NCBI GenBank assembly: GCA_964019135.1 | Contig: OZ025248.1 | Location: 69,632,119 to 69,696,118, forward strand | DNA length: 64,000 nt | From: Arenicola marina | Lineage: Eukaryota > Annelida > Polychaeta > Arenicolidae | Reading direction: 5' to 3' | Shown: positions 39,301-50,576 of the stretch, piece after piece | Layout of the letters: every line of letters starts with the position of its first letter | Numbering within the stretch: position 1 is the first letter of the stretch | Position numbers and translations under genes: made by a program | Notes under the pieces: model-generated | What the model was told of the DNA's origin: nothing | What the model saw: the letters and a program-made list of their open reading frames with translations, nothing else | Databases searched by the model: none

Positions 39301-42300
39301 TTAAAGCCACCATAACGTCATGGTGCGGCAGGCCTGGACTCGATAGCTTCACTATACTGTGGCAGTTTACAGCCACCATAACGTCATGGTGCGGCAGGCC
39401 TGGACTCTATATCTTCACTATACTGTGACAGTTTACAGCCACCATAACGTCATGGTGCGGCAGGCCTGGACTCGATAGCTTCACTATACTGTGGCAGTTT
39501 ACAGCCACCATAACGTCATGGTGCGGCAGGCCTGGACTCTATATCTTCACTATACTGTGACAGTTTACAGCCACCATAACGTCATGGTGCGGCAGGCCTG
39601 GACTCTATATCTTCACTATACTGTGACAGTTTACAGCCACCATAACGTCATGGTGCGGCGGGCCTGGACTCTATATCTTCACTATACTGTGACAGTTTAC
39701 AGCCACCATAACGTCATGGTGCGGCAGGCCTGGACTCTATATCTTCACTATACTGTGGCAGTTTACAGCCACCATAACGTCATGGTGCGGCAGGCCTGGA
39801 CTCTATATCTTCACTATATTGTGACAGTTTACAGCCACCATAACGTCATGGTGCGGCGGGCCTGGACTCTATATACGTACCTGAGTTGACCACTTGGACT
39901 TCAGTTCTTCAAACTTGCCGATGTTGCCGCTGTTGAAGGCATAGAGTAGGTCGACCAGCCACTGTTTTTCAGTCTCCCACAGTTTATTGAGAATTGGATG
40001 TGCCAGCTGAGTACAGAAAAGCTTCATGTAAGGCTCACAACATAATAATAGATCATTATGTAACACTGACAAGCGCTTTGCTTCTAAAGTCAACATTAAT
40101 GTGTGCAACAGTAATTGTGAGCAACTCACATATTACGCAGTTCTTTGGTGTCTGCGCATAATATGTCATAGACGATTCCTACATACGGTTTAAATAGATT
40201 GTGTTGACTGCCGAGACATCTAGACAGTAAAGGGACGAACCAGTTCTCCAAAGTTGTAGACCCCTTTGCCAAGTAGAGCCGCCAAGCCGAGGTTAAAGGC
40301 CCTATCCAGCTGCTCACCACCTAGAGAAGTAACATTGAATCATCTCTCAAGCTTGGTTAACGCGTCAAGTTTCCTTAGAGATAAAATACATCTACACCAT
40401 ATAACTTCTACCCACTATAGTACTGTTGAATTGGCGCCAACCATGTGACCACATTGACTTTGGCGCCAACCATGTGTCCACATTGACTTTGACGCCAACC
40501 ATGTGACCACATCGACTTTGACGCCAACCATGTGACCACATGAACTTTGACGCCAACCATGTGACCACATTGACTTTGACGCCAACCATGTGACCACATT
40601 GACTTTGACGCCAACCATGTGACCACATTTACTTTGACGCCAACCATGTGGCCACATTGACTTTGACGCCAACCATGTGACCACATTGACTTTGACGCCA
40701 ACCATGTGACCACATTGACTTTGACGCCAACCATGTGACCACATGAACTTTGACGCCAACCATGTGTCCACATTGACTTTGACGCCAACCATGTGACCAC
40801 ATTGACTTTGACGCCAACCATGTGTCCACATTGACTTTGACGCCAACCATGTGACCACATCGACTTTGACGCCAACCATGTGACCACATGAACTTTGACG
40901 CCAACCATGTGACCACATTGACTTTGACGCCAACCATGTGACCACATTGACTTTGACGCCAACCATGTGACCACATTTACTTTGACGCCAACCATGTGGC
41001 CACATTGACTTTGACGCCAACCATGTGACCACATTGACTTTGACGCCAACCATGTGACCACATTTACTTTGACGCCAACCATGTGACCACATTGACTTTG
41101 ACGCCAACCATGTGACCACATTGACTTTGACGCCAACCATGTGGCCACATTGACTTTGACGCCAACCATGTGGCCACATTGACTTTGACGCCAACCATGT
41201 GTCCACATTGACTTTGACGCCAACCATGTGACCACATTGACTTTGACGCCAACCATGTGACCACATTGACTTTGACGCCAACCATGTGACCACATCGACT
41301 TTGACGCCAACCATGTGACCACATGAACTTTGACGCCAACCATGTGACCACATTGACTTTGACGCCAACCAAGTGACCACATCGACTTTGACGCCAACCA
41401 TGTGACCACATTTACTTTGACGCCAACCATGTGACCACATCGACTTTGACGCCAACCATGTGGCCACATCGACTTTGACGCCAACTATGTGACCACATCG
41501 ACTTTGACGCCAACCATGTGGCCACATCGACTTTGACGCCAACCATGTGACCACATCGACTTTGACGCCAACCATGTGGCCTCATCGACTTTGACGCCAA
41601 CCATGTGACCACATCAACTTTGACGCCAACCATGTGACCACATTGACTTTGACGCCAACCATGTGACCACATCGACTTTGACGCCAACCATGTGGCCACA
41701 TCGACTTTGACGCCAACCATGTGGCCACATTGACTTTGACGCCAACCATGTGACCACATCGACTTTGACGCCAACCATGTGGCCACATCGATTTTGACGC
41801 CAACTATGTGACCACATCGACTTTGACGCCAACCATGTGACCACATTGACTTTGACGCCAACCATGTGACCACATCGACTTTGACGCCAACCATGTGTCC
41901 ACATTGACTTTGACGCCAACCATGTGGCCACATCGACTTTGACGCCAACCATGTGTCCACATTGACTTTGACGCCAACCATGTGACCACATTGACTTTGA
42001 CGCCAACCATGTGACCACATTGACTTTGACGCCAACCATGTGACCACATTGACTTTGACGCCAACCATGTGTCCACATTGACTTTGACGCCAACCATGTG
42101 TCCACATTGACTTTGACGCCAACCATGTGACCACATTGACTTTGACGCCAACCATGTGACCACATCGACTTTGACGCCAACCATGTGTCCACATTGACTT
42201 TGACGCCAACCATGTGGCCACATTGACTTTGACGCCAACCATGTGTCCACATTGACTTTGACGCCAACCATGTGACCACATCGACTTTGACGCCAACCAC

Positions 42301-45293
42301 GTGTCCACATTGACTTTGACGCCAACCATGTGTCCACATTGACTTTGACGCCAATCATGTGTCCACATTGATTTAGACGCCAATCACGTGACCTAACGTT
42401 TTGTGGACACTCACTGGGAATGTCGTCGAGTGTGGTACAGCCGAGGTATCGGAGGGCTTCCCTGTAGTACTCGGCGTGGTTGCCCATCAGTTTGTGGTAA
42501 CTGCTCGAGAGCTCGTAGAACCGACCGTGAACTGGCGTCACTCCGTCCAAGTTATCTAGGATAGTCTGTGCTTCACCCACGATCTCCTGCAAAAACCAGA
42601 TCAAATAATTAGTAAACATAAGTAATAATAAAGTAAATACATAATCCTAGCTCGACGACTTTTATTTAGTTCTTAAAAATCACTATGGGTATATATATAT
42701 ATCAGGGTATAATTAAGAACATCAAACTATTGACATATTAACATCGTCATAAAGTGAACCGACGTTTTAGGCTGCGTGTTTGTACATGAGGATAAGAAAC
42801 AAATCCAGGTGGAGTTGCATAGAATGATCGACATTCGACACCGGTTTGTGGTTCTAAACGTGTCACAAACTCCGAGCTTCAGAAGGTTACCTCTAATTTT
42901 AAAAAGGTTTTACTGATTGCATATTGACCTTCGTGGCGTCCATTTCTCGTTCCTTGAGCTGGATGTTTCCCTTGATGATCAGCGCCAAAACAGCTGCCTC
43001 CTCGCAAGCCTTCACCTGTGTGCAACATGACCGACCATGATATATTCCAGCTGTACAGTAAACCAATCATGGCTTACAACTCCCAACTTTGTCACTAAGA
43101 AAACGCTCGTTTTTTATCCTGTTATGAATGTCAAAGATTTATCATCTGCTAAGCATATTTAGTTATTGAAGGACTACAAAATCCAAACTATAAGAAATGC
43201 TGGTATGCGTAAGCTAGGATAGTACATGTATAGGATGTTTGATCAGAAATTCTGAAAGCCTTCAGTGAAATCACCTTTTCTTTGATGCTATCCAAGAAAT
43301 CCAATGCATCTTTGATCTCTGCAAAAATATTGAAATATTTTATTCAGTTCAACATCAGCCGAAAAGAACCAGCTTGTACTGGTAACACACGATAAACGCC
43401 AAATATTCATAAGAAATTACATCAATTGCTATGCAGTTTTTCTTGTGCACTTAGCAGTAGTTATTTGTTAGATAGGATACCTTACCTTTAAATTGTCGTA
43501 CCACAAACACACACATTTCTACCAATGCCAATGGATTTATTCTGAAAATGAATAAAAGGAAGAGATAATTATATTTTCTGCATTCGATCAAAGCTATTGG
43601 CTACACACAATGAATGTCAGTAGCATAACTTTTAATAACAGTCCCATATAAACAAATTCTAAGTATATAGCTGTATCTATTACAACAGTATAGTATAGTA
43701 TTGAGGCAATATACTCGAGGCAGTAAAATATACTGTGAACATGCTACTTATTTACAAGTTCCTGCTGAATTGTTTTGCCCAAACAATGTTGTAAAAGTAA
43801 CCTCTCCCGAGAAGTAAAACATATGCCTACCTGTGTTCAAAATCAGATATAAAGTTATTATACAGCTGAAAGGCACAAAAATAGCATGATTAGAACTATC
43901 ATCATCATTTTATAAACTAGAATATTTTATGCAATACATGAATCTGGTAATACTAATTGAAACCTTGAAACGTTTATAAGATACTGTAATATACTTAAAT
44001 TTCGTCTGAGTGACATTCTCATATATACAAACGCATTCGAAACCTACTATCAGTATTTAATGTCTTTTGTTGCAAAAATCACAATAAAAAGAGAGCACAA
44101 ATGAAACTTGCTAGTTTCAGCTTACCTTAATCAGGCCATCCCCTTGGGAAAATGATGGATGCTTCACAAACTCCAACAGTCTCAAGGTCAGCTGGTGCCA
44201 TAGTCTACAAAAACATATTCAAAATCTATCTTTACAATATGCTGATATGATTCTGCCAATTTTCATCCCAGAATGAAATATTTATTTACAATGTACAAGT
44301 AAGTGATATCGCCATATACTGGTAACTGATATTTTTATAATAAAAAATGAAATAAAGTATGCAAATAATTTCTGATAATACTTTAGCATATATCCTTTGT
44401 GAAAATGTATTTACCCATATTATAATATTAATATTGCAACCAGGTCATTAACAAATGTTGAGAATGTGCAAACACCTTGCTAGTGGGTGTTTATTAAAAT
44501 CTACGAGCGGCGAGCAATACTTAGTGGTCTTGCAGAGAACAAAACAAAGCAGTTAAACTTAAATAACTAGGAATTAGAGTAAGTGTTTTGCATCAAAATC
44601 TCCAGCAACTTGTAAAGTGGACCCTGCACTATGTTCGGGATAAAATATGACGACCTACAATGTGGCTGTTAATCTGGACATATAATAACATTAAATCCCA
44701 CCACAGGCACAAGCCATCTGAAGTGGCTAGGCTTGCTTGTAGTTCTATCTCCGAAACCTAGTAGCTCCCCCCCCTGAGTCAGCAGAGCGTGCAGAGCCAC
44801 TAGGTTTCGGAGATGGAACTACAGGACTACACTATCGCCACTTTAGCTCGAGTTTATCAATGACAATGACAATGAAATGACAGATTTGAAATGTGTCAAA
44901 TCAGAAAAATGAAATCAGACCTATATAATTTCGAATTTTGGCGGTAATGATTCAGTGTCACGATCGTTGCCGTCACACTCAGTCTCACAACAGTTTGTTC
45001 ATGGCTAGATGACAGAAGCCGAGGCGAAAAGGACCGTGTGAGAATTAGGCCGAATTCGCGGCGAAGAAAGAAAAGAGTCATGACTGGTGGGCGATAATAC
45101 ATTGATAATAGAAGATTTGATGAGTCACTATGCATCTAATACCATAAATATAGTATAGAAAGCTCTGTAAGAGTTCACAATCAGATCCTTACTTCTTATT
45201 GTATAATTCCTCAAATGTTTCGAATTCTTGAGCCACATCTCCAGTGGTCTTTTTCTGTTGTTCTCCCAGGTAACTTGGTACATCTTTCGCCAT
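33372..45293 (-). CDS. PSMD13: 26S proteasome non-ATPase regulatory subunit 13 (Rpn9)
   Basis: Lid subunit of the 19S regulatory particle, a PCI-domain scaffold. Thirteen coding exons in gene order: 45293-45193, 44204-44126, 43865-43831, 43541-43486, 43318-43275, 43015-42929, 42586-42415, 40320-40241, 40006-39881, 35138-35076, 34885-34805, 34178-34062, 33467-33372. Phases agree throughout and give 378 aa; human PSMD13 has 376. The start MAKDVPSYL matches human MKDVPGFL. Colinear conserved segments include [120 protein letters not shown] and the C-terminus [11 protein letters not shown]...AQDILT. The PCI/winged-helix region lies at about residues 175-345. Introns after exon 7 (42414-40321) and exon 9 (39880-35139) hold large minisatellites. 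A further in-frame ATG lies upstream of 45293, but family alignment favours 45293. Confidence 0.97.
34390..34632 (-). mobile_element. tRNA-derived SINE, copy 2 (reverse)
   Basis: Reverse complement of the same family as 549-802 and 59940-60195. The head is at the right end (A-box-like atatctcagtgggttagagc, B box ggttcgagccc in reverse), with the shared body containing the ccccgggggtaacccc segment. Tail and target-site duplication are degraded. It lies in the PSMD13 intron between exons 12 and 11. Confidence 0.8.
35327..39874 (-). repeat. Minisatellite, 66-bp unit, about 69 copies, starting at a 5' splice site
   Basis: Tandem 66-bp units contain gtttacagccaccataacgt, catggtgcggcgggcctgga and ctctatatcttcactatact on the + strand. 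They fill most of PSMD13 intron 9 (39880-35139). In gene orientation exon 9 ends ...tcaactcag, the donor is gtacgt, and the seventh intron base starts atatagagtccaggcc, which is unit sequence. Variable sites are few: cggcggg/cggcagg, gtgacag/gtggcag, actctat/actcgat. The unit length is divisible by three, so very long open frames run through it; these are repeat artefacts. Confidence 0.97.
40436..42390 (-). repeat. Minisatellite, 29-bp unit, about 67 copies, near a 5' splice site
   Basis: Tandem 29-bp units (+ strand gactttgacgccaaccatgt plus gaccacatt) in PSMD13 intron 7 (42414-40321). In gene orientation the first recognisable unit starts about 27 nt after the donor of exon 7 (a|gtgagt). 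The first two units are the most diverged (ggcgtctaaatc, cacatgattgg). Variation is mainly gtgacc/gtgtcc/gtggcc and attga/atcga/atgaa. Confidence 0.97.
44740..44821. repeat. Inverted repeat (hairpin) in PSMD13 intron 1
   Basis: The left arm tagttctatctccgaaacct (44740-44760) is the near-perfect reverse complement of taggtttcggagatggaact (44801-44821). There is one mismatch and a 40-bp spacer containing a C-run. It is probably the end pair of a small foldback element, and outer flanking sequence (gaagtggct / gccacttta) extends the pairing imperfectly. Confidence 0.75.
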
Positions 45294-45578
45294 GACTGCA
45301 GATTCGTGTTTACGGCTTTCGCTAGATGGCGCCACTATGTACACGCCCTCATAATAGGTGGCGCTGACATCGTTATCGGAGATAATTTGCACTTTTATAC
45401 GGGGGGTGGAGCATAAGGGGAACGTGCCCCCCCCCCCCCCCCCCCCCTGGTGCTTAAAAGTAGGCGTAAAAAAAGCACGTGCCCCTTTCTTTCAAGAAGG
45501 GAGCATAATCACTATTCTTTCTGCACAACCACATCAACACCCCCACCCTCTCCCCCCGGTCGCAAGTTTCTCACTGGA

Positions 45579-45931
45579 TCGGCGCTTACCAGGCCTGTCT
45601 CTAACTTATCACGGGGTGCCGTTAGAGCCAGGCAGCATTTGCTGTCTTTGCGGTGTTGCAGCGCATATTGGCGCGGCTGGCGCTGATCGAATAAATTTGG
45701 CCAGAAAAAGCCCTGACATGGCAAGTTGAGCTAATAAATCAAAATGTGTTTCTTTCCGCCAGGTCAGTAAATTGCATAAGGTTTCTGAAAAGATGCATAT
45801 TTAGTTGGATAGTTAAAAAATGTGCGCCCTATACGTCAAAATATGCGCTGCAACACTGCACAGACAGCAAATGCTGCCTGGCTCTAACGGCACACATGTG
45901 GCTTAGAGACAGGCCTGGTAAGATCGGCGCC
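45579..45931. repeat. Foldback element with arms of about 90 bp
   Basis: The left arm 45579-45670 (tcggcgcttaccaggcctgt ... gttgcagcgcatat) is the reverse complement of 45841-45931 (atatgcgctgcaac ... aggcctggtaagatcggcgc), with small indels. The spacer is about 170 bp. It lies 286 bp upstream of the PSMD13 start codon on the gene's 5' side, just beyond a C21 tract. No coding capacity is seen. Confidence 0.8.
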
Positions 45932-45965
45932 TGCATAGTACATATGTACCTCAATCAATGGTGCC

Positions 45966-46334
45966 CCCCCCCCCCCACCCCCCACCACACGGTCTGAGCC
46001 ATCTAGGAGCAAATGTACAGCTTCACAGTGTGCCTCGATTGGCGTGTCTATTGACGGGGGCTATGAGTATATGAGATGGGGTGTCGCCCCCCCCCCCCCC
46101 TAAGGCAGTAACTCTTCGGTTTCAGATACGATAGAAGATGGGGTGTCGCCCTTATTATTGTCAATCAATCACTCCTTTAACCCCGATCGAGTGACGTACC
46201 GCGCCCCGTCTCCTTCAGAAACGCCATGCAGGGTTGTGTGACCCATAACCAGGATGATTGAAAAACCTAAAACTGTATATTTCATTCTTCCAATGTATGA
46301 CGTTTTGGTAAGTATGACGTTTTGGGTTCTAAAA
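45966..46334 (-). mobile_element. MITE family copy 3 (reverse, one end lost)
   Basis: The reverse complement matches the elements at 53313-53792 and 54302-54793: ...gacgttttgggttcta at 46334 is the outer terminus, and the internal ggagacggggcg, gattgattgac and cagaccgtgtg blocks appear in reverse order. The other terminus is replaced by a C-rich tract. The internal poly-C tract near 46087 corresponds to the poly-G tract of the other copies. Confidence 0.75.
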
Positions 46335-46924
46335 CACGTGCGGCACCATTTAAGAATTTAAGAGAGTTCGACGCCGTCATATATGGTCTATCATTTGATT
46401 ATGCGCATCTGTTACCCTCAAAATGACGGTATGAATACAGCTACGTGTCGAATATAAAAGTGTTTCGTATCACCCCCGCCCCCCACAAGAGGAACGAACA
46501 ATGTAGAATTTATCATTAGATAAAATATAAATCGTCTGGTATGTGACCGTGGTACACATAATATGAAAGGGGGAAGGGGTAGGGGGTAATTAAGGTATAT
46601 CTTAGGGTCTGAACAGGAAGAGGGGCACGTGCCCCATGTGCCCCCACCCCTGGCCAGGGGGCACATATATATCTTAGGGTCTGAAAGGGGGGGGGGGGTG
46701 GACACGCCCATGGGTATGCTCTCCGAAGGCCGCGGGATGGAGGCTATCTATAGCTACTGCGGGCGGGGGTCAATATTTCGATCATCGTATGAATTGGGGG
46801 TGAGGGCGATGGGAGGGGTAGTTCTGCACCAAATACGAAATTTAGCTGCGCGCTCAACAGGCAGCTAGGGGAGAGGGTCATGACAACCTGAATTCTCAAC
46901 CATAGGGCCCCAGAGGGGCTTTTT

Positions 46925-47075
46925 CGACACGGCGACACGCCGATTTTTAAAATCGACAACGCGACATTGGGGTTGTCTTAGAATCGACATGCGACACTAG
47001 CGACACGCGACATAGACCTTTTCTTAAAATCGACACGCGACATGGACCTTTTCTTAAAATCGACACGCGACATGG
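46925..47075 (+). repeat. Short tandem repeat, about 30-bp unit, 4-5 degenerate copies
   Basis: Repeated cttaaaatcgacacgcgaca with tggaccttt linkers; the last two units are nearly identical and the earlier ones diverged. Intergenic. Confidence 0.75.
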
Positions 47076-47474
47076 CTACCCCCCCTCAGGGGCCCTAACC
47101 ATCCTTGTTGGATGTGCCCATGGTTTTCTAGCTCCTTTATGTATACGAAAATATATATGCTTTTTGGCTACATGCTATACCGAGAGCCTTTCTAGTCCTC
47201 GGCCACTCGCACCTCACATCTAGGGGGAAGGGGGGGGGGACTACATATATAGTTAGGTATATACATATGTGAGGCACAATTATTGACTTCTTTTTACGCT
47301 TTCTTTCTCTATCCCCTGAGCAGAAATCTGCAATTTGTCAGTCTCGATGCTGAGACTAAAGTTTGTTTCAAAATTGCAGCTAGCTCTTGACTATATATTC
47401 CAGTTTATATCGAAAGTGTGCGAATAATTTACCAAATATACTTTGCCATGACTGTCAATGTCTATTTTGGATGC

Positions 47475-47720
47475 CGTTTTCGTCAAAGGGGGGCAACTCC
47501 CCTCCCCCCCCCCCCAATCCAGACAACACCCCCAGGATAACTCCTCCCCTCCACCGGCAACGCCCCTCGGACAATTCCCCCCGATCGGTTCCCTGCCAGA
47601 CAATTCTTCCCGGGCAACTCCCCCCCCAAGGACAATGCTTCCCCAGACAATTCGCCCCGGAAAATATCCCCCCCCCCTAGACAATCGAGGGCTCCTCGAC
47701 CCTGGACAACTCCCATCCCC
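47475..47720 (+). repeat. Degenerate C-rich array (caattcccc core)
   Basis: Irregularly spaced acaattccccc/acaacaccccc/gcaactccccc cores, about 14-20 bp apart, very C-rich on the + strand. An array with the same core in the opposite orientation lies at 48140-48395. Open frames here come from composition. Confidence 0.65.
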
Positions 47721-48139
47721 AGCAGACAGGCCTAAGTATCTAAAGAACCCAGACCGGCACAGGATTATTATTTAGTCAGATATCTTAACTCGCACGTCGG
47801 CTTTGAATCGTCGTTTTTAGGTACTCGAGAACTCCGGGAGCCTGAAAAAAAATTCGCAAGCGATTCGGCCCTATGTTTAAAGTAAGACAATTTGTGTGGC
47901 TGCGAAATCATAGGCGTGCACTCCCCCCCCCCCCCCCACTTATTGTGGGCTTGTTGAAACAGCGCTTCTTAGTGTATATGAAAATATGTTATGAAACCTA
48001 CACATCTACAATACAACACATCTACAATACAAGAAATCTACAATACAACACATCTACAATACAAGCTAACATGTGTTACAGAACAGTCAGCGCCACGCTC
48101 CTCCTCGCACACGTTATTGGTTGTCTGAAGTGGAGGTTT

Positions 48140-48395
48140 GCCCGGCGCAGATTGTGTGGGGAGAGGGGTTCTCCGTTTGGGGGGATGTGGGCGTACGGGA
48201 AATTGTCTCGAGGGGGGAGGGAGTGTCCGGGGGGGGGGGAAGTGTCCACGGGGGAATTGGCGCGGGAGAGTTGTCAGAGAGGGAATTGTCTGGGGGGTAA
48301 CAGATCTGAAGGGAATTGTCTGGGGTGGGGGGGGGGGTTGTCCGGGAAAAATTGTCGGGGGGGGGACTGACCGGGGGTGAATTGTCCGGGGGGCG
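48140..48395 (-). repeat. Degenerate G-rich array, inverted relative to 47475-47720
   Basis: ggggaattgtc cores recur (near 48195, 48250, 48280, 48310, 48375), the reverse complement of the C-rich array 420 bp to the left. The DNA between holds a small aca-tctacaat tandem repeat (about 48000-48065) and otherwise looks unique. Confidence 0.65.
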
Positions 48396-50576
48396 TTATC
48401 CTAGATACATATAGTGGCTGACGTTAATGCTGCCGCCATATAATCAGGGATTAAACGGATCAGACATGGTATTCCGCCCCTGCTAGACGTCCACGTACCA
48501 ACGAGTTTGCTACGAACAGTTAAGTGGATCAGCCATAGTGCCTGGGCCTCCGCTACCCGGGGCAAGCATCTTAAGCTCCGGCTCCGCATGAAAAAAAACA
48601 GGCAGAACTCGTACGCATGATAGAACACTTCATGTTCCAATACAGCGAGTTCCTTGCGACAATGTCACATAAGAAATGCCACGGTACAAAACTACAACAG
48701 ATTAGATTATTGCGCTTACCGTATACTTGCGTATGTTATGTGGATAATTAGAAGGAGGTTAGGCGAGCGTGACGGATTATACGGCCAACTAGCTGCGTTA
48801 TTTTCTCTGCCTCGGGGCTCCCTGCAGATTGTTGTTGGCAAACGACTCCTTTACGTCTATGGTCATAGCGACATGAGGTGCATACCGTGGCAAAACGGAG
48901 AAGAGCTCAACGGTTGGGATATTGGATTCTAATATTCTGATATTACGCCTTTGCTATGTCAGACATTAAATTGGTGTTTCAAACCTACAACTACGTGATT
49001 GAGGAAGGCAATAATCACTTCCAAATGAATAATAACTATTAATAGGATTTATTGGCGTTCGATAGAATGGAGGGAATGACTGGTGTCCTCCGACTTGTTA
49101 TCAAATGTAAGTATTTTGCAACAATTATCTGACTTGTACATCCTTTCGAAAGATATGTTTGACTGAGCTGCGTATTTAAATCTTTCTTCGATTCGGAAGT
49201 TGAGATTCATCATGAGCAGCACCAGTGACGCAATTTCAAGTTTTGTTGTGTTGTACCAAGTTCGCGAATATTCGTAAAATATATATTGATTATATGCATT
49301 GGAACCCGCCAACATTTGATCTTTTTCGGACTCTAATGTGTCATAAATAATGAAACAACCCTGAGGAATTTGGCAATGTGTATATATCTTATTGAGATTA
49401 GTCTCTGTTCCACAACCTAAATGTATATTCTTCTAAATACTGCCCACTTATGCAAACTGTTTGTATGATAATATGTTTATGTTTATCATTTTGGCCTTAA
49501 GGCTTTTAAGACCAAATAAACCACAACCACACAACCAATGACGCAACAAAACTGTAACAGTTGTGACATTCAGAGATCGAACACATTTTGTGTAGATGTT
49601 CTCCTTCTTAAGGTCGATAGCGGTGGGGGGTCAAAAAAAATTCGTCGACAGATTTTTTAAATTTTTTCTCTAGATAAGTATCATGTATGGATCTAGCTGA
49701 AAATGTAATAAAAAATAAATGTCACTTCACTAAAAAAAAAGTTCGGGGCATTTTTGTCCAATTGGCTTTAACATGGCGGTCAATGGGAAAATCCTATAAA
49801 TGTGTTTTTTTCTCGATGTTTTGAAATCCCCTATAAAAACTGGTCGACAGACTTCCCCAAAAAACTGCCTGCTGAAGCCTAGCGTCACGGTGAATACAAA
49901 AAAAAAACAAAAAACGATATGTTACTGAACTAACTTTTGTTCTATACGCTCTATTGTAACCAAAATAGGCTATAAAATAGGCCAAAAATGACGAATTGTC
50001 ACAATTGTGCCTTTCGGCGCATATATGCAATCACTAAATCTCTTGGTATTTGCTTGTAATACATCAAATTCATGCAAATTTGGTGGAGGAAATATTATTT
50101 GATGTGACATAGATTGACATTGGTTGCCATTTAACCCTGAAAATGCAAAAGAGAAAATTCGAATTTAGTTCTGAAAAAATCCGCCAGGCGCCACCCGCTC
50201 TCGCCCTTAAATTCTTGTTTCTCATTGGATTCTTGCCAAGTGTCAACCAGTGTGTTGCGCATATATGTACTGGTGGGCCGCATACCATCACTTTAAGGGC
50301 CCAAATGTTTGGAGTTTATGCGGGGATTTAGGGTTTGACGATAATTTTATCTCATTTTATCTTATAACGCTTATCTTTTCCTATATTTAATTTTGTGTTT
50401 TATTCCAGGTGACAAATATTTGCTTGACGGAATGCAGCCCTCGCTGTGCAGGACCAATTATACGTAAACAGGCATATGGTGCAGTGCCAACTACCGTCGA
50501 CGCCAGGAGTTACAAGCGCGTAAACTCCGCTATATAATAATAAAAACCAATGTCATAGGTATATACTTACTTTAAG
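48396..50576. other. Intergenic DNA with a possible 5' UTR splice acceptor
   Basis: No coding exon is supported. Near 50393-50409 the sequence tgttttattccag is a good splice acceptor 168 bp before the ATG of the next gene, so a non-coding 5' exon may lie upstream. The segment 49600-50330 is A/T-rich with many short homopolymers. Confidence 0.4.

Noticed and set aside
35333-39889. Open frames of up to 919 codons in the 66-bp array on the + strand
   Set aside because: The unit length is divisible by three and the array lies in PSMD13 intron 9 on the opposite strand. No start context, domain or signal is present.
40408-42619. Possible protein from the 29-bp array fused to PSMD13 exon 7
   Set aside because: The family alignment continues exactly at exon 8 (40320) after splicing a|gt, so the array is intron. 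Read-through is kept only as a note on intron retention.
47387-48370. Pro-rich and Gly-rich frames between 47387 and 48370
   Set aside because: They come from C-run and G-run composition in degenerate arrays; no splice sites or recognisable domain support them.
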